NCBI GenBank assembly: GCA_902562285.1 | Contig: CACESU010000011.1 | Location: forward strand, 1 to 54,341 | DNA: 54,341 nt | Source of the DNA: an uncultured Alphaproteobacteria bacterium | GTDB lineage: Bacteria > Pseudomonadota > Alphaproteobacteria > Rhodobacterales > Rhodobacteraceae | Direction: 5' to 3' | In this document: positions 47,366 through 54,341 of the stretch, piece after piece | How positions within the stretch are numbered: the first letter of the stretch is position 1 | Layout: each line of letters begins with the position of its first letter | Translations under genes and position numbers: made by a program | Notes under the pieces: generated by a model | Told to the model about the DNA's origin: nothing | What the model saw: the letters and a program-made list of their open reading frames with translations, nothing else | Database searches by the model: none

Positions 47366-48268
47366 TCAAGAATTAATTTCTTTTTGAGGCTTTAACTTGT
47401 ATATCATATAATTATTATATTCTAGAAATGAAGTTATTGTTCTCGTGTTTTTAAATAGTCTATTCTCTAAACGTAATCGTTTTCTTTTACTAATTAAAAT
47501 TTTGTAGAAAATATTAAAAAATTTTAAAGTAAATGGTCTATTTATTTTTAGACTAGCTATAATTCTATTAATTGAAAAACCCAAAGTATTGTAAAACTTT
47601 TGCTCTAATTGTATAGATGGAGCCACTAATTTAGTAATTTCTTTTTTTACAATTACATTAATTTTTTGTATTCTCAATTCCTTTTCCATACTTATTAAAG
47701 ATGCTCCACCACCAGGCTGACGAAATATTCCTTCTTGTTTTTTTTCAGATCTAAAACAATCTGCGATTAAGATTTCACCATCATCATTTAAAAGACTACT
47801 AGCTTTTTGAAGAGCTATTTTTATAGGAATGTATTGAAAGCTTTCGGCAAAAAGGCACAAATCAAATAGATTATTTTTTGGTAAATAATCTTCAAATGTT
47901 GTAATTAATATCTTTGCTTTATTGTTTGTATTTTTTTTTGCGTGCTCAGCCAAGACTTTACTAGGAACTATTATTGTCACTTTATGTCCCAAAGCAATTA
48001 ATTTTTTTGCATTCTCACCAGCACCACCGCCAATATCTAAAATTTCTAATTTATTATTTTTTTTTTTCTCAGGTAAATATTTAAATAAAAGATCTGTATA
48101 AGCTTCCTGTGCTTTCCCTAGGTTATCAAGATTAACGTCTAATTTATCCCACAAACCATAATGTAAATGCTCCTTCCCTGTTACAAAACCACTTACTTTC
48201 AGAGCTATATCAAGTCCAACTAATCTAGAGGACTCTTTTTTTTTCTTTTTGAATAAATTAAACATCAT
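47366..48268 (-). CDS. Class I SAM-dependent methyltransferase
   Basis: A 300-residue protein. LEILDIGGGAGENAKKLIALG is the SAM-binding motif I, and FDLCLFAESFQYIP and LLNDDGEILIADCF are the later Rossmann motifs. The N-terminal KEHLHYGLW, with AQEAYTDLL, resembles small-molecule methyltransferases of the CFA-synthase/tocopherol type. The lysine-rich, hydrophobic C-terminal part could touch membrane. I do not know the substrate. It starts 71 bp after irr on the same strand and might be co-transcribed with it. Confidence 0.8.
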   Translation of the reverse strand: MMFNLFKKKKKESSRLVGLDIALKVSGFVTGKEHLHYGLWDKLDVNLDNLGKAQEAYTDLLFKYLPEKKKNNKLEILDIGGGAGENAKKLIALGHKVTIIVPSKVLAEHAKKNTNNKAKILITTFEDYLPKNNLFDLCLFAESFQYIPIKIALQKASSLLNDDGEILIADCFRSEKKQEGIFRQPGGGASLISMEKELRIQKINVIVKKEITKLVAPSIQLEQKFYNTLGFSINRIIASLKINRPFTLKFFNIFYKILISKRKRLRLENRLFKNTRTITSFLEYNNYMIYKLKPQKEINS

Positions 48269-48339
48269 TAAAACAAAATTAATTATTAATAATAGGTTAG
48301 TTTATAATAAGTAAATATCAAGAAAAGCTGAAGAAAAAT

Positions 48340-48756
48340 TTAATTTTCTTTAAGACGAATTATTATATCTACATTTGTTATTTTTGAATTTTTTGGCGGT
48401 TTTGGCAAATTTTTGATTTCTAAAAAATTACCTGGTGCATCAGTTAATTTACCTGTTTCTTCCCAAAAGAAATGAGAATGATTATCGAGTCTCGTATCAA
48501 AATAACAGCGGGAACCATCAACAATAACTTTATTTAAAAGGCCGGATTCTGAAAAAGAATGTAAGGTATTATAAACTGTTGCTAGTGAAACTTTTAATTT
48601 GCATATTTTTGCTTTTTCAAAAAGGTCTTCAGCTGTAAAGTGTTGATGTTTGCCATCTCCCATTAAAAGGTTTGCCAACAATATTCTTTGTTTTGTGGGG
48701 CGTAAGCCAACTTTATAAAGCCAATTCGTTGCACAAAATTTATTCGGATTCATCAT
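48340..48756 (-). CDS. irr: Iron response regulator Irr (Fur family)
   Basis: A 138-residue Fur-family protein. The winged-helix part is LRPTKQRILLANLLMGDG ... FTAEDLFEKAKICKLKVSLATVYNTLHSFSESGLL. The dimerisation part holds CYFDTRLDNHSHFFWEETGKLTDAP, the Irr form with HSH in place of HHH. The GCPWH-type heme motif of Bradyrhizobium Irr is absent. Irr senses heme and iron and binds iron control elements. The gene is divergent from fabA-fabB-fabI, the conserved alphaproteobacterial context, and a perfect element exists at 25939-25955. Confidence 0.92.
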   Translation of the reverse strand: MMNPNKFCATNWLYKVGLRPTKQRILLANLLMGDGKHQHFTAEDLFEKAKICKLKVSLATVYNTLHSFSESGLLNKVIVDGSRCYFDTRLDNHSHFFWEETGKLTDAPGNFLEIKNLPKPPKNSKITNVDIIIRLKEN

Positions 48757-48891
48757 GTATATACTAAATTACTTTACTGTATGATAATATTTAAAATTTT
48801 TTTCATCAATATGTTATTAAATTTTTTTTAGTATTAATAAACTATAATTAAATTAAACCTCTATTTGTTTTGATATATTTCTAGGTATTTC

Positions 48892-48921
48892 TTGCGCCTC
48901 TATTAATAACAGTGATATGAA
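48892..48921 (+). promoter_or_regulatory. Candidate fabA promoter
   Basis: TTGCGC (48892-48897), an 18-bp spacer and TATGAA (48916-48921), 32 bp before the fabA start, within the 197-bp gap shared with irr. No iron control element is seen in this gap. Confidence 0.3.
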
Positions 48922-48953
48922 TAGTTAAATATAAAAATAAATTGGTACAAAAT

Positions 48954-49445
48954 ATGAAAATTAGCAAAGAGGAATTATTAAAATGTTCTAGTGGCGAAAT
49001 GTTTGGTATTGGAAACCCCCAATTGCCAATGCCTCCAATGCTTATGTTCGATAGTATTTGTGATATTTCTAAAGATGGTGGAATAAATAAAGAGGGGCAT
49101 GTGATTGCAGAATTGATAATTAGTCCAGATTTGTGGTTTTTTGATTGTCATTTTGTTGGTGACCCAGTAATGCCAGGCTGTCTTGGCCTAGATGCTCTGT
49201 GGCAATTAACGGGATTTAATCTAGGTTGGAGAGGACTTAAAGGACGTGGTAGGGCACTTGGAGTTAGAGAGGTAAAATTTAAGGGAATGGTAACTCCAAG
49301 TACAAAACTAGTTAGATATGAGATTAATTTTTCAAGAGTTTTAGATAGAAGGCTTAAGTTAGGAATATCTGACGGTAAAGTATTCGCTGATGGTGAAGAA
49401 ATTTTTGTTGCTAAAGGACTAAAAGTTGGATTATTTGAAAATTAA
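48954..49445 (+). CDS. fabA: 3-hydroxydecanoyl-ACP dehydratase/isomerase FabA
   Basis: 163 residues from the ATG at 48954; a TTG 12 bp upstream is a poorer start. H66 in [17 protein letters not shown] and D80 in GLDALWQL form the active site of the hotdog-fold FabA. It dehydrates 3-hydroxydecanoyl-ACP and isomerises the double bond, opening anaerobic-type unsaturated fatty acid synthesis. It is followed by fabB after 48 bp. The length matches the family. Confidence 0.96.
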   Translation: MKISKEELLKCSSGEMFGIGNPQLPMPPMLMFDSICDISKDGGINKEGHVIAELIISPDLWFFDCHFVGDPVMPGCLGLDALWQLTGFNLGWRGLKGRGRALGVREVKFKGMVTPSTKLVRYEINFSRVLDRRLKLGISDGKVFADGEEIFVAKGLKVGLFEN

Positions 49446-49493
49446 TATTTTTAAAAGAATATAATTTTTAGTTAATTTCTAGGGGAAAATTTT

Positions 49494-50720
49494 ATGAAAA
49501 GAGTAGTTGTAACAGGTTTAGGTATTATTTCATCGATTGGGGTAGATGCAACAGAAGTAACAGAATCTTTAAAAAATGGAAAATCTGGTATAACATTTTC
49601 TGAAGAATACGCATTTCATGGTTTTAGGTCTCAAGTGCATGGTATGCCAAAAATTAATCTATCTGATCGAATAGATAAAAGACAATTAAGATTTATGGGG
49701 GATGGAGCTGCTTTCAACTACATTGCAATGGAACAGGCTATAAAAGATAGTGGTTTAACTGAGAGGGAAGTATCTAATGAAAGAACTGGTCTTATAGTTG
49801 GGTCTGGTGGGCCATCTACAAAAAATTTATTTGCCGCTCATCAAATAGTACTAGAAAAAAAGAGTCCTAAAAGGATGGGTCCTTTTATGGTTACAAGAGG
49901 AATGTCTTCTACTAATTCGGCATGTTTAGCTACTCCATTTAAAATAAAAGGAGTTAACTATTCAATCTCATCAGCTTGCTCCACATCAGCTCACTGTATT
50001 GGAAATGGATTAGAGCAGATACAATTAGGGAAACAAGACGTTATATTTGCAGGGGGTGGTGAAGAATTAGATTGGACATTGTCTTGTCTTTTTGATGCAA
50101 TGGGTGCCATGTCTAGTAAGTATAATGATGAACCAGAAATTGCATCTAGAGCTTATGATAAGGATAGAGATGGCTTTGTAATTTCAGGAGGTGCTGGAGT
50201 TTTGGTGCTAGAATGTTATGAACATGCCAAGGCTAGGGGTGCAAATATTTATGCAGAAATAACAGGCTATGGTGCAACTTCAGATGGTCATGATATGGTA
50301 GCTCCTTCAGGTGAAGGTGGTGAAAGATCAATGCAACTTGCATTGTCTAATATTAAAGATAGAAAAATTACCTATATTAATGCTCACGGTACTTCAACAC
50401 CTGCTGGAGATGTAGTTGAGGTTGAAGCAATTAGAAGAATTTTTGGAATTCAAAATATGCCACCTATTTCATCCACAAAGTCTCTATCTGGTCATAGTTT
50501 AGGAGCAGCTGGTGTTCATGAAGCTATATATTCAATTTTAATGATGAAATCAGGCTTTTTATCGGCAAGTAAAAATGTTTTTAACTTAGATGAATCTGTT
50601 AAATCCAATGAAATATTGATCAAATCTAGACAGAATGTTGAGTTTGATACAGTATTATCTAATAGTTTTGGTTTTGGTGGTACTAATGCAACTCTAGCTT
50701 TTAGCAAAGTGATAGACTAA
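49494..50720 (+). CDS. fabB: Beta-ketoacyl-ACP synthase I FabB
   Basis: A 408-residue thiolase-fold condensing enzyme. The nucleophile C162 is in [14 protein letters not shown], and the two catalytic His residues are in [11 protein letters not shown] (near 297) and [12 protein letters not shown] (near 332). With FabA it elongates unsaturated acyl-ACP. Its stop overlaps the fabI start by one base (TAATG), so the pair is translationally coupled. Confidence 0.97.
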   Translation: MKRVVVTGLGIISSIGVDATEVTESLKNGKSGITFSEEYAFHGFRSQVHGMPKINLSDRIDKRQLRFMGDGAAFNYIAMEQAIKDSGLTEREVSNERTGLIVGSGGPSTKNLFAAHQIVLEKKSPKRMGPFMVTRGMSSTNSACLATPFKIKGVNYSISSACSTSAHCIGNGLEQIQLGKQDVIFAGGGEELDWTLSCLFDAMGAMSSKYNDEPEIASRAYDKDRDGFVISGGAGVLVLECYEHAKARGANIYAEITGYGATSDGHDMVAPSGEGGERSMQLALSNIKDRKITYINAHGTSTPAGDVVEVEAIRRIFGIQNMPPISSTKSLSGHSLGAAGVHEAIYSILMMKSGFLSASKNVFNLDESVKSNEILIKSRQNVEFDTVLSNSFGFGGTNATLAFSKVID

Positions 50721-51508
50721 TGCCAATTACAATTGAAAATAAGTGTGGATTAATTCTAGGTGTTGCTAATGAAAGGTCTATTGCTTGGGGTATTTCTAAA
50801 GTATTATCTAATTCTGGTGCAGAAATAGCTTTATCTTATCAAAATGACAATTTATTAAAGAGAGTAGGTCCACTTGCAGAGAGTATAAATGCTAAAATTT
50901 GTATGTTAGCAGATGTACAAAATGAAAATTCTTTGGATAATCTTTTTAAAGAGATTAGGGAAAAGTGGGGGAAGTTAGATTTTTTAGTTCATGCATTGGC
51001 TTATTCAGATAAAGAAGAGTTAAATGGTAGATTTGTTAATTCTTCAAGAGAGAATTTTTTAAAATCTTTAGACATATCTTGCTATAGTTTTGTAAATTTA
51101 GCAAAAAGATGTATTCCATTAATGCCTCATGGAGGTTCTTTACTGACAGTTTCTTACATGGGAAGTCAACGGGTTACTCCAAATTATAATGTTATGGGGC
51201 CCGTAAAAGCAGCTTTGGAGTCTTCTGTAAGGTATCTTGCAAATGATTTAGGTCCTGATAAAATTAGAGTTAATGCAATTAGTCCAGGCCCTATGAAAAC
51301 TTTAGCAGGAGCTGCAATTGGAGGAGCAAGGCAAGTATTTCGGGCTACTGAAAAAAATTCTCCACTGAGACAAAATGCAAATCTTGAAGCTGTTGGAAAT
51401 GCAGCTCTTTATTTATTAAGTGATAGTAGTTCTTCCACTACTGGTGAAATAATATATGTTGATGGTGGATACCATGTAATGGGTCTTCCACAAATTGAAA
51501 ATATCTAA
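50720..51508 (+). CDS. fabI: Enoyl-ACP reductase FabI
   Basis: A 262-residue short-chain dehydrogenase-type enoyl reductase. GVANERSIAWGISK binds NADH, and Y146, Y156 and K163 (SYMGSQ, NYNVMGPVK) match the FabI catalytic spacing. ISPGPMKTLAGAAIGG is the flexible substrate loop. It completes each elongation cycle. It is the third gene of fabA-fabB-fabI. The length is normal. Confidence 0.97.
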   Translation: MPITIENKCGLILGVANERSIAWGISKVLSNSGAEIALSYQNDNLLKRVGPLAESINAKICMLADVQNENSLDNLFKEIREKWGKLDFLVHALAYSDKEELNGRFVNSSRENFLKSLDISCYSFVNLAKRCIPLMPHGGSLLTVSYMGSQRVTPNYNVMGPVKAALESSVRYLANDLGPDKIRVNAISPGPMKTLAGAAIGGARQVFRATEKNSPLRQNANLEAVGNAALYLLSDSSSSTTGEIIYVDGGYHVMGLPQIENI

Positions 51509-51538
51509 CTAATATTTCCTTTTTTTTGGAGTTTTTAA

Positions 51539-52216
51539 ATGAAAAAGGTAGTGATTTTTGATGCTTATGGGACCTTATTTGATGTTAATGCTGCTGCAAG
51601 GAATTACTCCAAAGAGACAGCTGATATAAATTTTATAAATACTTGGGAAAAGGTTTCTAAATTATGGCGTGACAAACAGATTGCATACACATGGTATTAT
51701 ACTTCAATTGGTTATAAAACTAATTTTTGGAAAGTAACAGAAGATGCCCTGGATTATGCATTGGAATTTTATAATTTAAAAGACAACAAAAATATAAGAC
51801 ATAACTTACTAAAACTTTATAGAAAACTTGATACATTCCCAGAAGTTATGGAAGTTTTAAAGTATCTAAAATCAAGGGGTTTTTCTTCAGCTATTTTATC
51901 AAATGGAACTATTGAAATGCTTAATGATGCAGTTAAGAGCTCAAAAATAGGTGATTATTTAGAAGTCATTTTATCTGCTGAGAAATTGGGTATATTTAAA
52001 CCTAATAAAAAAGTCTATGAGATAGTAAATGAATATTTTTCTTGTGATAAGAAAGATGTAATTTTTATCTCATCCAATGGTTGGGACGCAGCTGGAGGGT
52101 CAGCTTTTGGATTTTCAAGTTTATGGGTAAATAGAAATGATTTACCAGAGGAAAAAGTTCAGTGGAAACCAAATTGGACTAGTTGTGACCTTAAAGCAGT
52201 TTTGAATCTGATATAA
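51539..52216 (+). CDS. HAD hydrolase, haloacid dehalogenase type II family
   Basis: A 225-residue Rossmann-like HAD protein. D8 in VIFDAYGTLFDV is the nucleophile, SNGTIEML the second motif, K in SAEKLGIFKPNKKVY the third, and SSNGWDAAGG the acidic fourth motif. All four fit L-2-haloacid dehalogenases. The real substrate could be a 2-haloacid or another small acid, since annotations in this family are unreliable. It is 30 bp after fabI, with a strong TTTGGAG ribosome binding site. Confidence 0.88.
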   Translation: MKKVVIFDAYGTLFDVNAAARNYSKETADINFINTWEKVSKLWRDKQIAYTWYYTSIGYKTNFWKVTEDALDYALEFYNLKDNKNIRHNLLKLYRKLDTFPEVMEVLKYLKSRGFSSAILSNGTIEMLNDAVKSSKIGDYLEVILSAEKLGIFKPNKKVYEIVNEYFSCDKKDVIFISSNGWDAAGGSAFGFSSLWVNRNDLPEEKVQWKPNWTSCDLKAVLNLI

Positions 52217-52232
52217 GAGAGGGACTAACAAA

Positions 52233-53207
52233 TTGTCTAATATAAATCTTATTCTAAAAGCTCGAGAACATGGTAAAAATTTTATTTATGAAACACCTAT
52301 TTTATTTAATAAAAAATTTAATGAAATCGTAGGGAAAAATATTTTTATAAAACCTGAATGTCTTCAAGTAACTGGTAGTTTTAAATTTAGGGGGGCTTGG
52401 TGTGCAATCTCACATTTAAAAAAAGAAAATAAAATTTCAAATGGTGTTGTTGCATATTCATCTGGAAATCATGCTCAAGCTGTAGCTTCAGCTTCTCAGA
52501 CTCACGGTATATCTTCTGTTATTGTAATGCCTAAAGATGCACCTAAACAAAAAATCTCTAATACTTTAGGTTATAATGCTGAAGTAGTATTTTATGATAG
52601 ATATAATGAAATAAGAGAACAAATTGGAGAAAATATAGCTATTGAAAAAAATTTAACACTTATAAAACCATATGACGAGCATTTAGTTATCGCGGGACAG
52701 GGTACATGTGGTTTAGAAATTATAGAACAATCTAAAAAATTAGGACTAGAAAAGGCAGAGGTATTAGTATGTTGCGGTGGTGGAGGATTATCCGCAGGAA
52801 TCTCTTTAGCGTTAGAAAAATATGCCCCATATTATAAATTAAGAACTTGTGAACCAGAATTTTACGATGATACTGCTAGGTCTTTGAAATCAGGGAAAAG
52901 AGAAATTAATGAAACTACTTATCCGTCAATATGTGATGCAATTCTTACGCCTACACCAGGAGAAATAACTTTTCCCATATTAAAAAGAAATGCTAGAGAA
53001 GGTCTTGTTGCTAGTGAAACTGAAGTTTTACAAGCTATGAAACTTTTGTATGAGCATTTTAAGATTGTTTCAGAGCCAGGAGGAGCAGTAGCGGCTGCAG
53101 CTGCAATTTTTTCAAAAAACAAACTTAAAGAAAAAGATATCATTGTTGTTGTGAGTGGAGGAAACGTTGATAGTGAAGTTTTTTCTAAAGCAATATCAGA
53201 AAATTAA
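52233..53207 (+). CDS. Threonine/serine dehydratase-like PLP enzyme (fold type II)
   Basis: A 324-residue enzyme. K51 in TGSFKFRGA forms the PLP Schiff base, SSGNHAQAVA binds the substrate carboxylate, and CCGGGGLSAGISLAL is the Gly-rich phosphate loop. It lacks the C-terminal ACT-like domain of IlvA. This is the size of catabolic threonine dehydratase, serine racemase or threo-3-hydroxyaspartate ammonia-lyase; sequence alone does not separate them. It starts with TTG at 52233 with GAGAGGGA in front, and lies 16 bp after the HAD gene. Confidence 0.87.
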   Translation: MSNINLILKAREHGKNFIYETPILFNKKFNEIVGKNIFIKPECLQVTGSFKFRGAWCAISHLKKENKISNGVVAYSSGNHAQAVASASQTHGISSVIVMPKDAPKQKISNTLGYNAEVVFYDRYNEIREQIGENIAIEKNLTLIKPYDEHLVIAGQGTCGLEIIEQSKKLGLEKAEVLVCCGGGGLSAGISLALEKYAPYYKLRTCEPEFYDDTARSLKSGKREINETTYPSICDAILTPTPGEITFPILKRNAREGLVASETEVLQAMKLLYEHFKIVSEPGGAVAAAAAIFSKNKLKEKDIIVVVSGGNVDSEVFSKAISEN

Positions 53208-53224
53208 ATTTATTAAATAATCCT

Positions 53225-54341
53225 TTATCTATTCTTAAGTTTCAAATTATCTGTATCATAAGGACTATCTTCTACTATTTTAGCAGGCCAGAGTTGATTT
53301 AATATTTTTACTTCTAATTTTTCACCAAGATTTGCTAATTCGTATTTTATATAACCCATCCCAATTGATTTTTTGAAAACAACAGAATATCCACCTGACG
53401 TGAGTCTTCCAACAGTCTTACCTTCTTTATAAATAGCTTCTCTTCCCCAAGGGTCACAATCTTTTGGACCATCAATTAGTAGTGTTACACATTTTGATTT
53501 TATACTACGGTTTTGAAGCCCACTTTTTCCTAAGAACTCTTTGTTTAAATTTACAAATTTATCTAATCCTGCTTCAACTAAACCTGCATCTCTACCAAGT
53601 TCGTTTCCAAAGGCTCTGTAACTTTTTTCTTGCCTCAGCCAATTTTGTGCTCTTGATCCTACTAATTTAAGGTCAAATTTTTTACCGGCCTTCAAAAGTA
53701 TATCTAGAAGTTTATTTTGAAATTCTACAGGGTAGTGTAATTCCCAACCCAATTCGCCGGTATATGCAACTCTAATGGCAAGTATTGGTATCATATCTAA
53801 TTCAATATTCTTAGATGATAACCAGGGGAAATTTTTATTAGAAAATAATTCACTTGGTTCTTTATCATTAATCATACTAATTAAAAATTCTTTGGATTTA
53901 GGTCCTGCTATCGCAAAAGCTCCAAATTGACTGGTAACATCTTGAATTTCAATATATCCAAATTCCTTTTCTTTATCTTCAGCATTTTTAATCAAATAAT
54001 CTTTATCATAATCAGTAAGGGCTCCTGCTGAAATAAGGTAAAATTCATTTTGACTCTTTCTTACTATTGTATATTCAGATCTAACTGTACCTGTAGAAGT
54101 TAAGGAATATGTTAAACTAATCCTGTTTATTTTTGGTAAATTATTACAAGTAAACCAATCCAAAAATAGAGTAGCACCAGGTCCTTTAACTAAATGTTTA
54201 GTGAATGCAGAAATATCGATTAATCCTACTTTTTCTCTTATTGCTTTGGCCTCATTTTTAGTATATTCCCACCATTTACCTCTTCTAAAACTTCTTGAAT
54301 CAAGATCGTTAAAATCTTTTGTAGCAAAGTAATTAGGTCTT
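53225..54341 (-). CDS. Dimethylglycine/sarcosine dehydrogenase-like protein, C-terminal (GcvT) part
   Basis: The frame stays open to the right edge, so the true start is outside the window; a TTG near 54163 is not the start. The 371 visible residues open with RPNYFATKDF and VGLIDISAFTKHLVKGPGA, the junction from the oxidoreductase part to the folate-binding GcvT fold. RVAYTGELGWELHYPVEFQ, SYRAFGNELGRDAGLVEAGL and GRLTSGGYSVVFKKSIGMGYI follow. Family members demethylate N-methylglycines with FAD and tetrahydrofolate. A missing N-terminal FAD domain is expected just right of the window. A stand-alone GcvT protein is the alternative, but the opening residues favour the fusion. Confidence 0.85.
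   Translation of the reverse strand, partial: RPNYFATKDFNDLDSRSFRRGKWWEYTKNEAKAIREKVGLIDISAFTKHLVKGPGATLFLDWFTCNNLPKINRISLTYSLTSTGTVRSEYTIVRKSQNEFYLISAGALTDYDKDYLIKNAEDKEKEFGYIEIQDVTSQFGAFAIAGPKSKEFLISMINDKEPSELFSNKNFPWLSSKNIELDMIPILAIRVAYTGELGWELHYPVEFQNKLLDILLKAGKKFDLKLVGSRAQNWLRQEKSYRAFGNELGRDAGLVEAGLDKFVNLNKEFLGKSGLQNRSIKSKCVTLLIDGPKDCDPWGREAIYKEGKTVGRLTSGGYSVVFKKSIGMGYIKYELANLGEKLEVKILNQLWPAKIVEDSPYDTDNLKLKNR

Noticed and set aside
54163-54163. Start of the GcvT-domain gene at a TTG
   Set aside because: Conserved family residues continue in frame upstream to the window edge.

Overview
The window is about 54 kb of AT-rich, gene-dense DNA. Short spacers, overlapping stop/start codons and an almost purely housekeeping content suggest a streamlined, probably free-living (marine-type) alphaproteobacterium. 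The evidence is a FYDLN-acid zinc-ribbon protein, an Irr-type Fur regulator divergent from fabA-fabB-fabI, the run glnD-murJ-trpS-usp-nfu-tsaB-rimI, and an alphaproteobacterial-style mdh-sucCDAB-lpd plus sdhCDAB block. I cannot fix the lineage further from sequence alone. No insertion sequence, prophage, CRISPR array or rRNA was seen; there is one tRNA (Ala, GGC).

Layout. (1) 1-1266: the front part of a TPR / O-GlcNAc-transferase-like glycosyltransferase that runs off the left edge, followed by a 0.5 kb spacer holding a possible tiny transcription unit. (2) 1766-3819: tRNA-Ala, the FYDLN protein, a YgjP-type metalloprotease and a GntR/FCD regulator. (3) 3826-16610: a TCA-cycle island, with mdh, sucC, sucD, sucA, sucB and lpd on the minus strand and sdhC, sdhD, sdhA, a small lipoprotein and sdhB on the plus strand. 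(4) 16637-24101: TIGR02186 + TSUP exporter pair and a nucleoside ABC importer with purine nucleoside phosphorylase. (5) 24208-33125: an eight-gene minus-strand run (LpoA-like lipoprotein, glnD, murJ, trpS, usp, Nfu-type Fe-S protein, tsaB, rimI). (6) 33229-47310: mostly plus-strand genes (rsmI, gshB, queuosine-precursor transporter, lytic transglycosylase, smc, sulfurtransferase, aminotransferase, acs, I78-type inhibitor) with smpB-dapA on the minus strand. (7) 47366-54341: methyltransferase and irr, then fabA-fabB-fabI, a HAD enzyme, a PLP lyase, and a dimethylglycine-dehydrogenase-like gene cut by the right edge.

Two regulatory circuits can be read from the DNA. First, the palindrome TTGTGATCACAA lies just before the start of the GntR gene, and its core occurs twice, exactly 20 bp apart, upstream of sucC. 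This suggests an autoregulated GntR protein controlling the adjacent succinyl-CoA / 2-oxoglutarate dehydrogenase genes. Second, a perfect 17-bp iron control element (TTTAGAA-N3-TTCTAAA), the known Irr-binding pattern, sits directly upstream of the promoter of the Nfu-type Fe-S protein, and irr itself is encoded 22 kb away in the same window.

The best candidates for undescribed biology are the GntR-TCA circuit, the small lipoprotein embedded between sdhA and sdhB, and the possible mini-gene at about 1443-1690.
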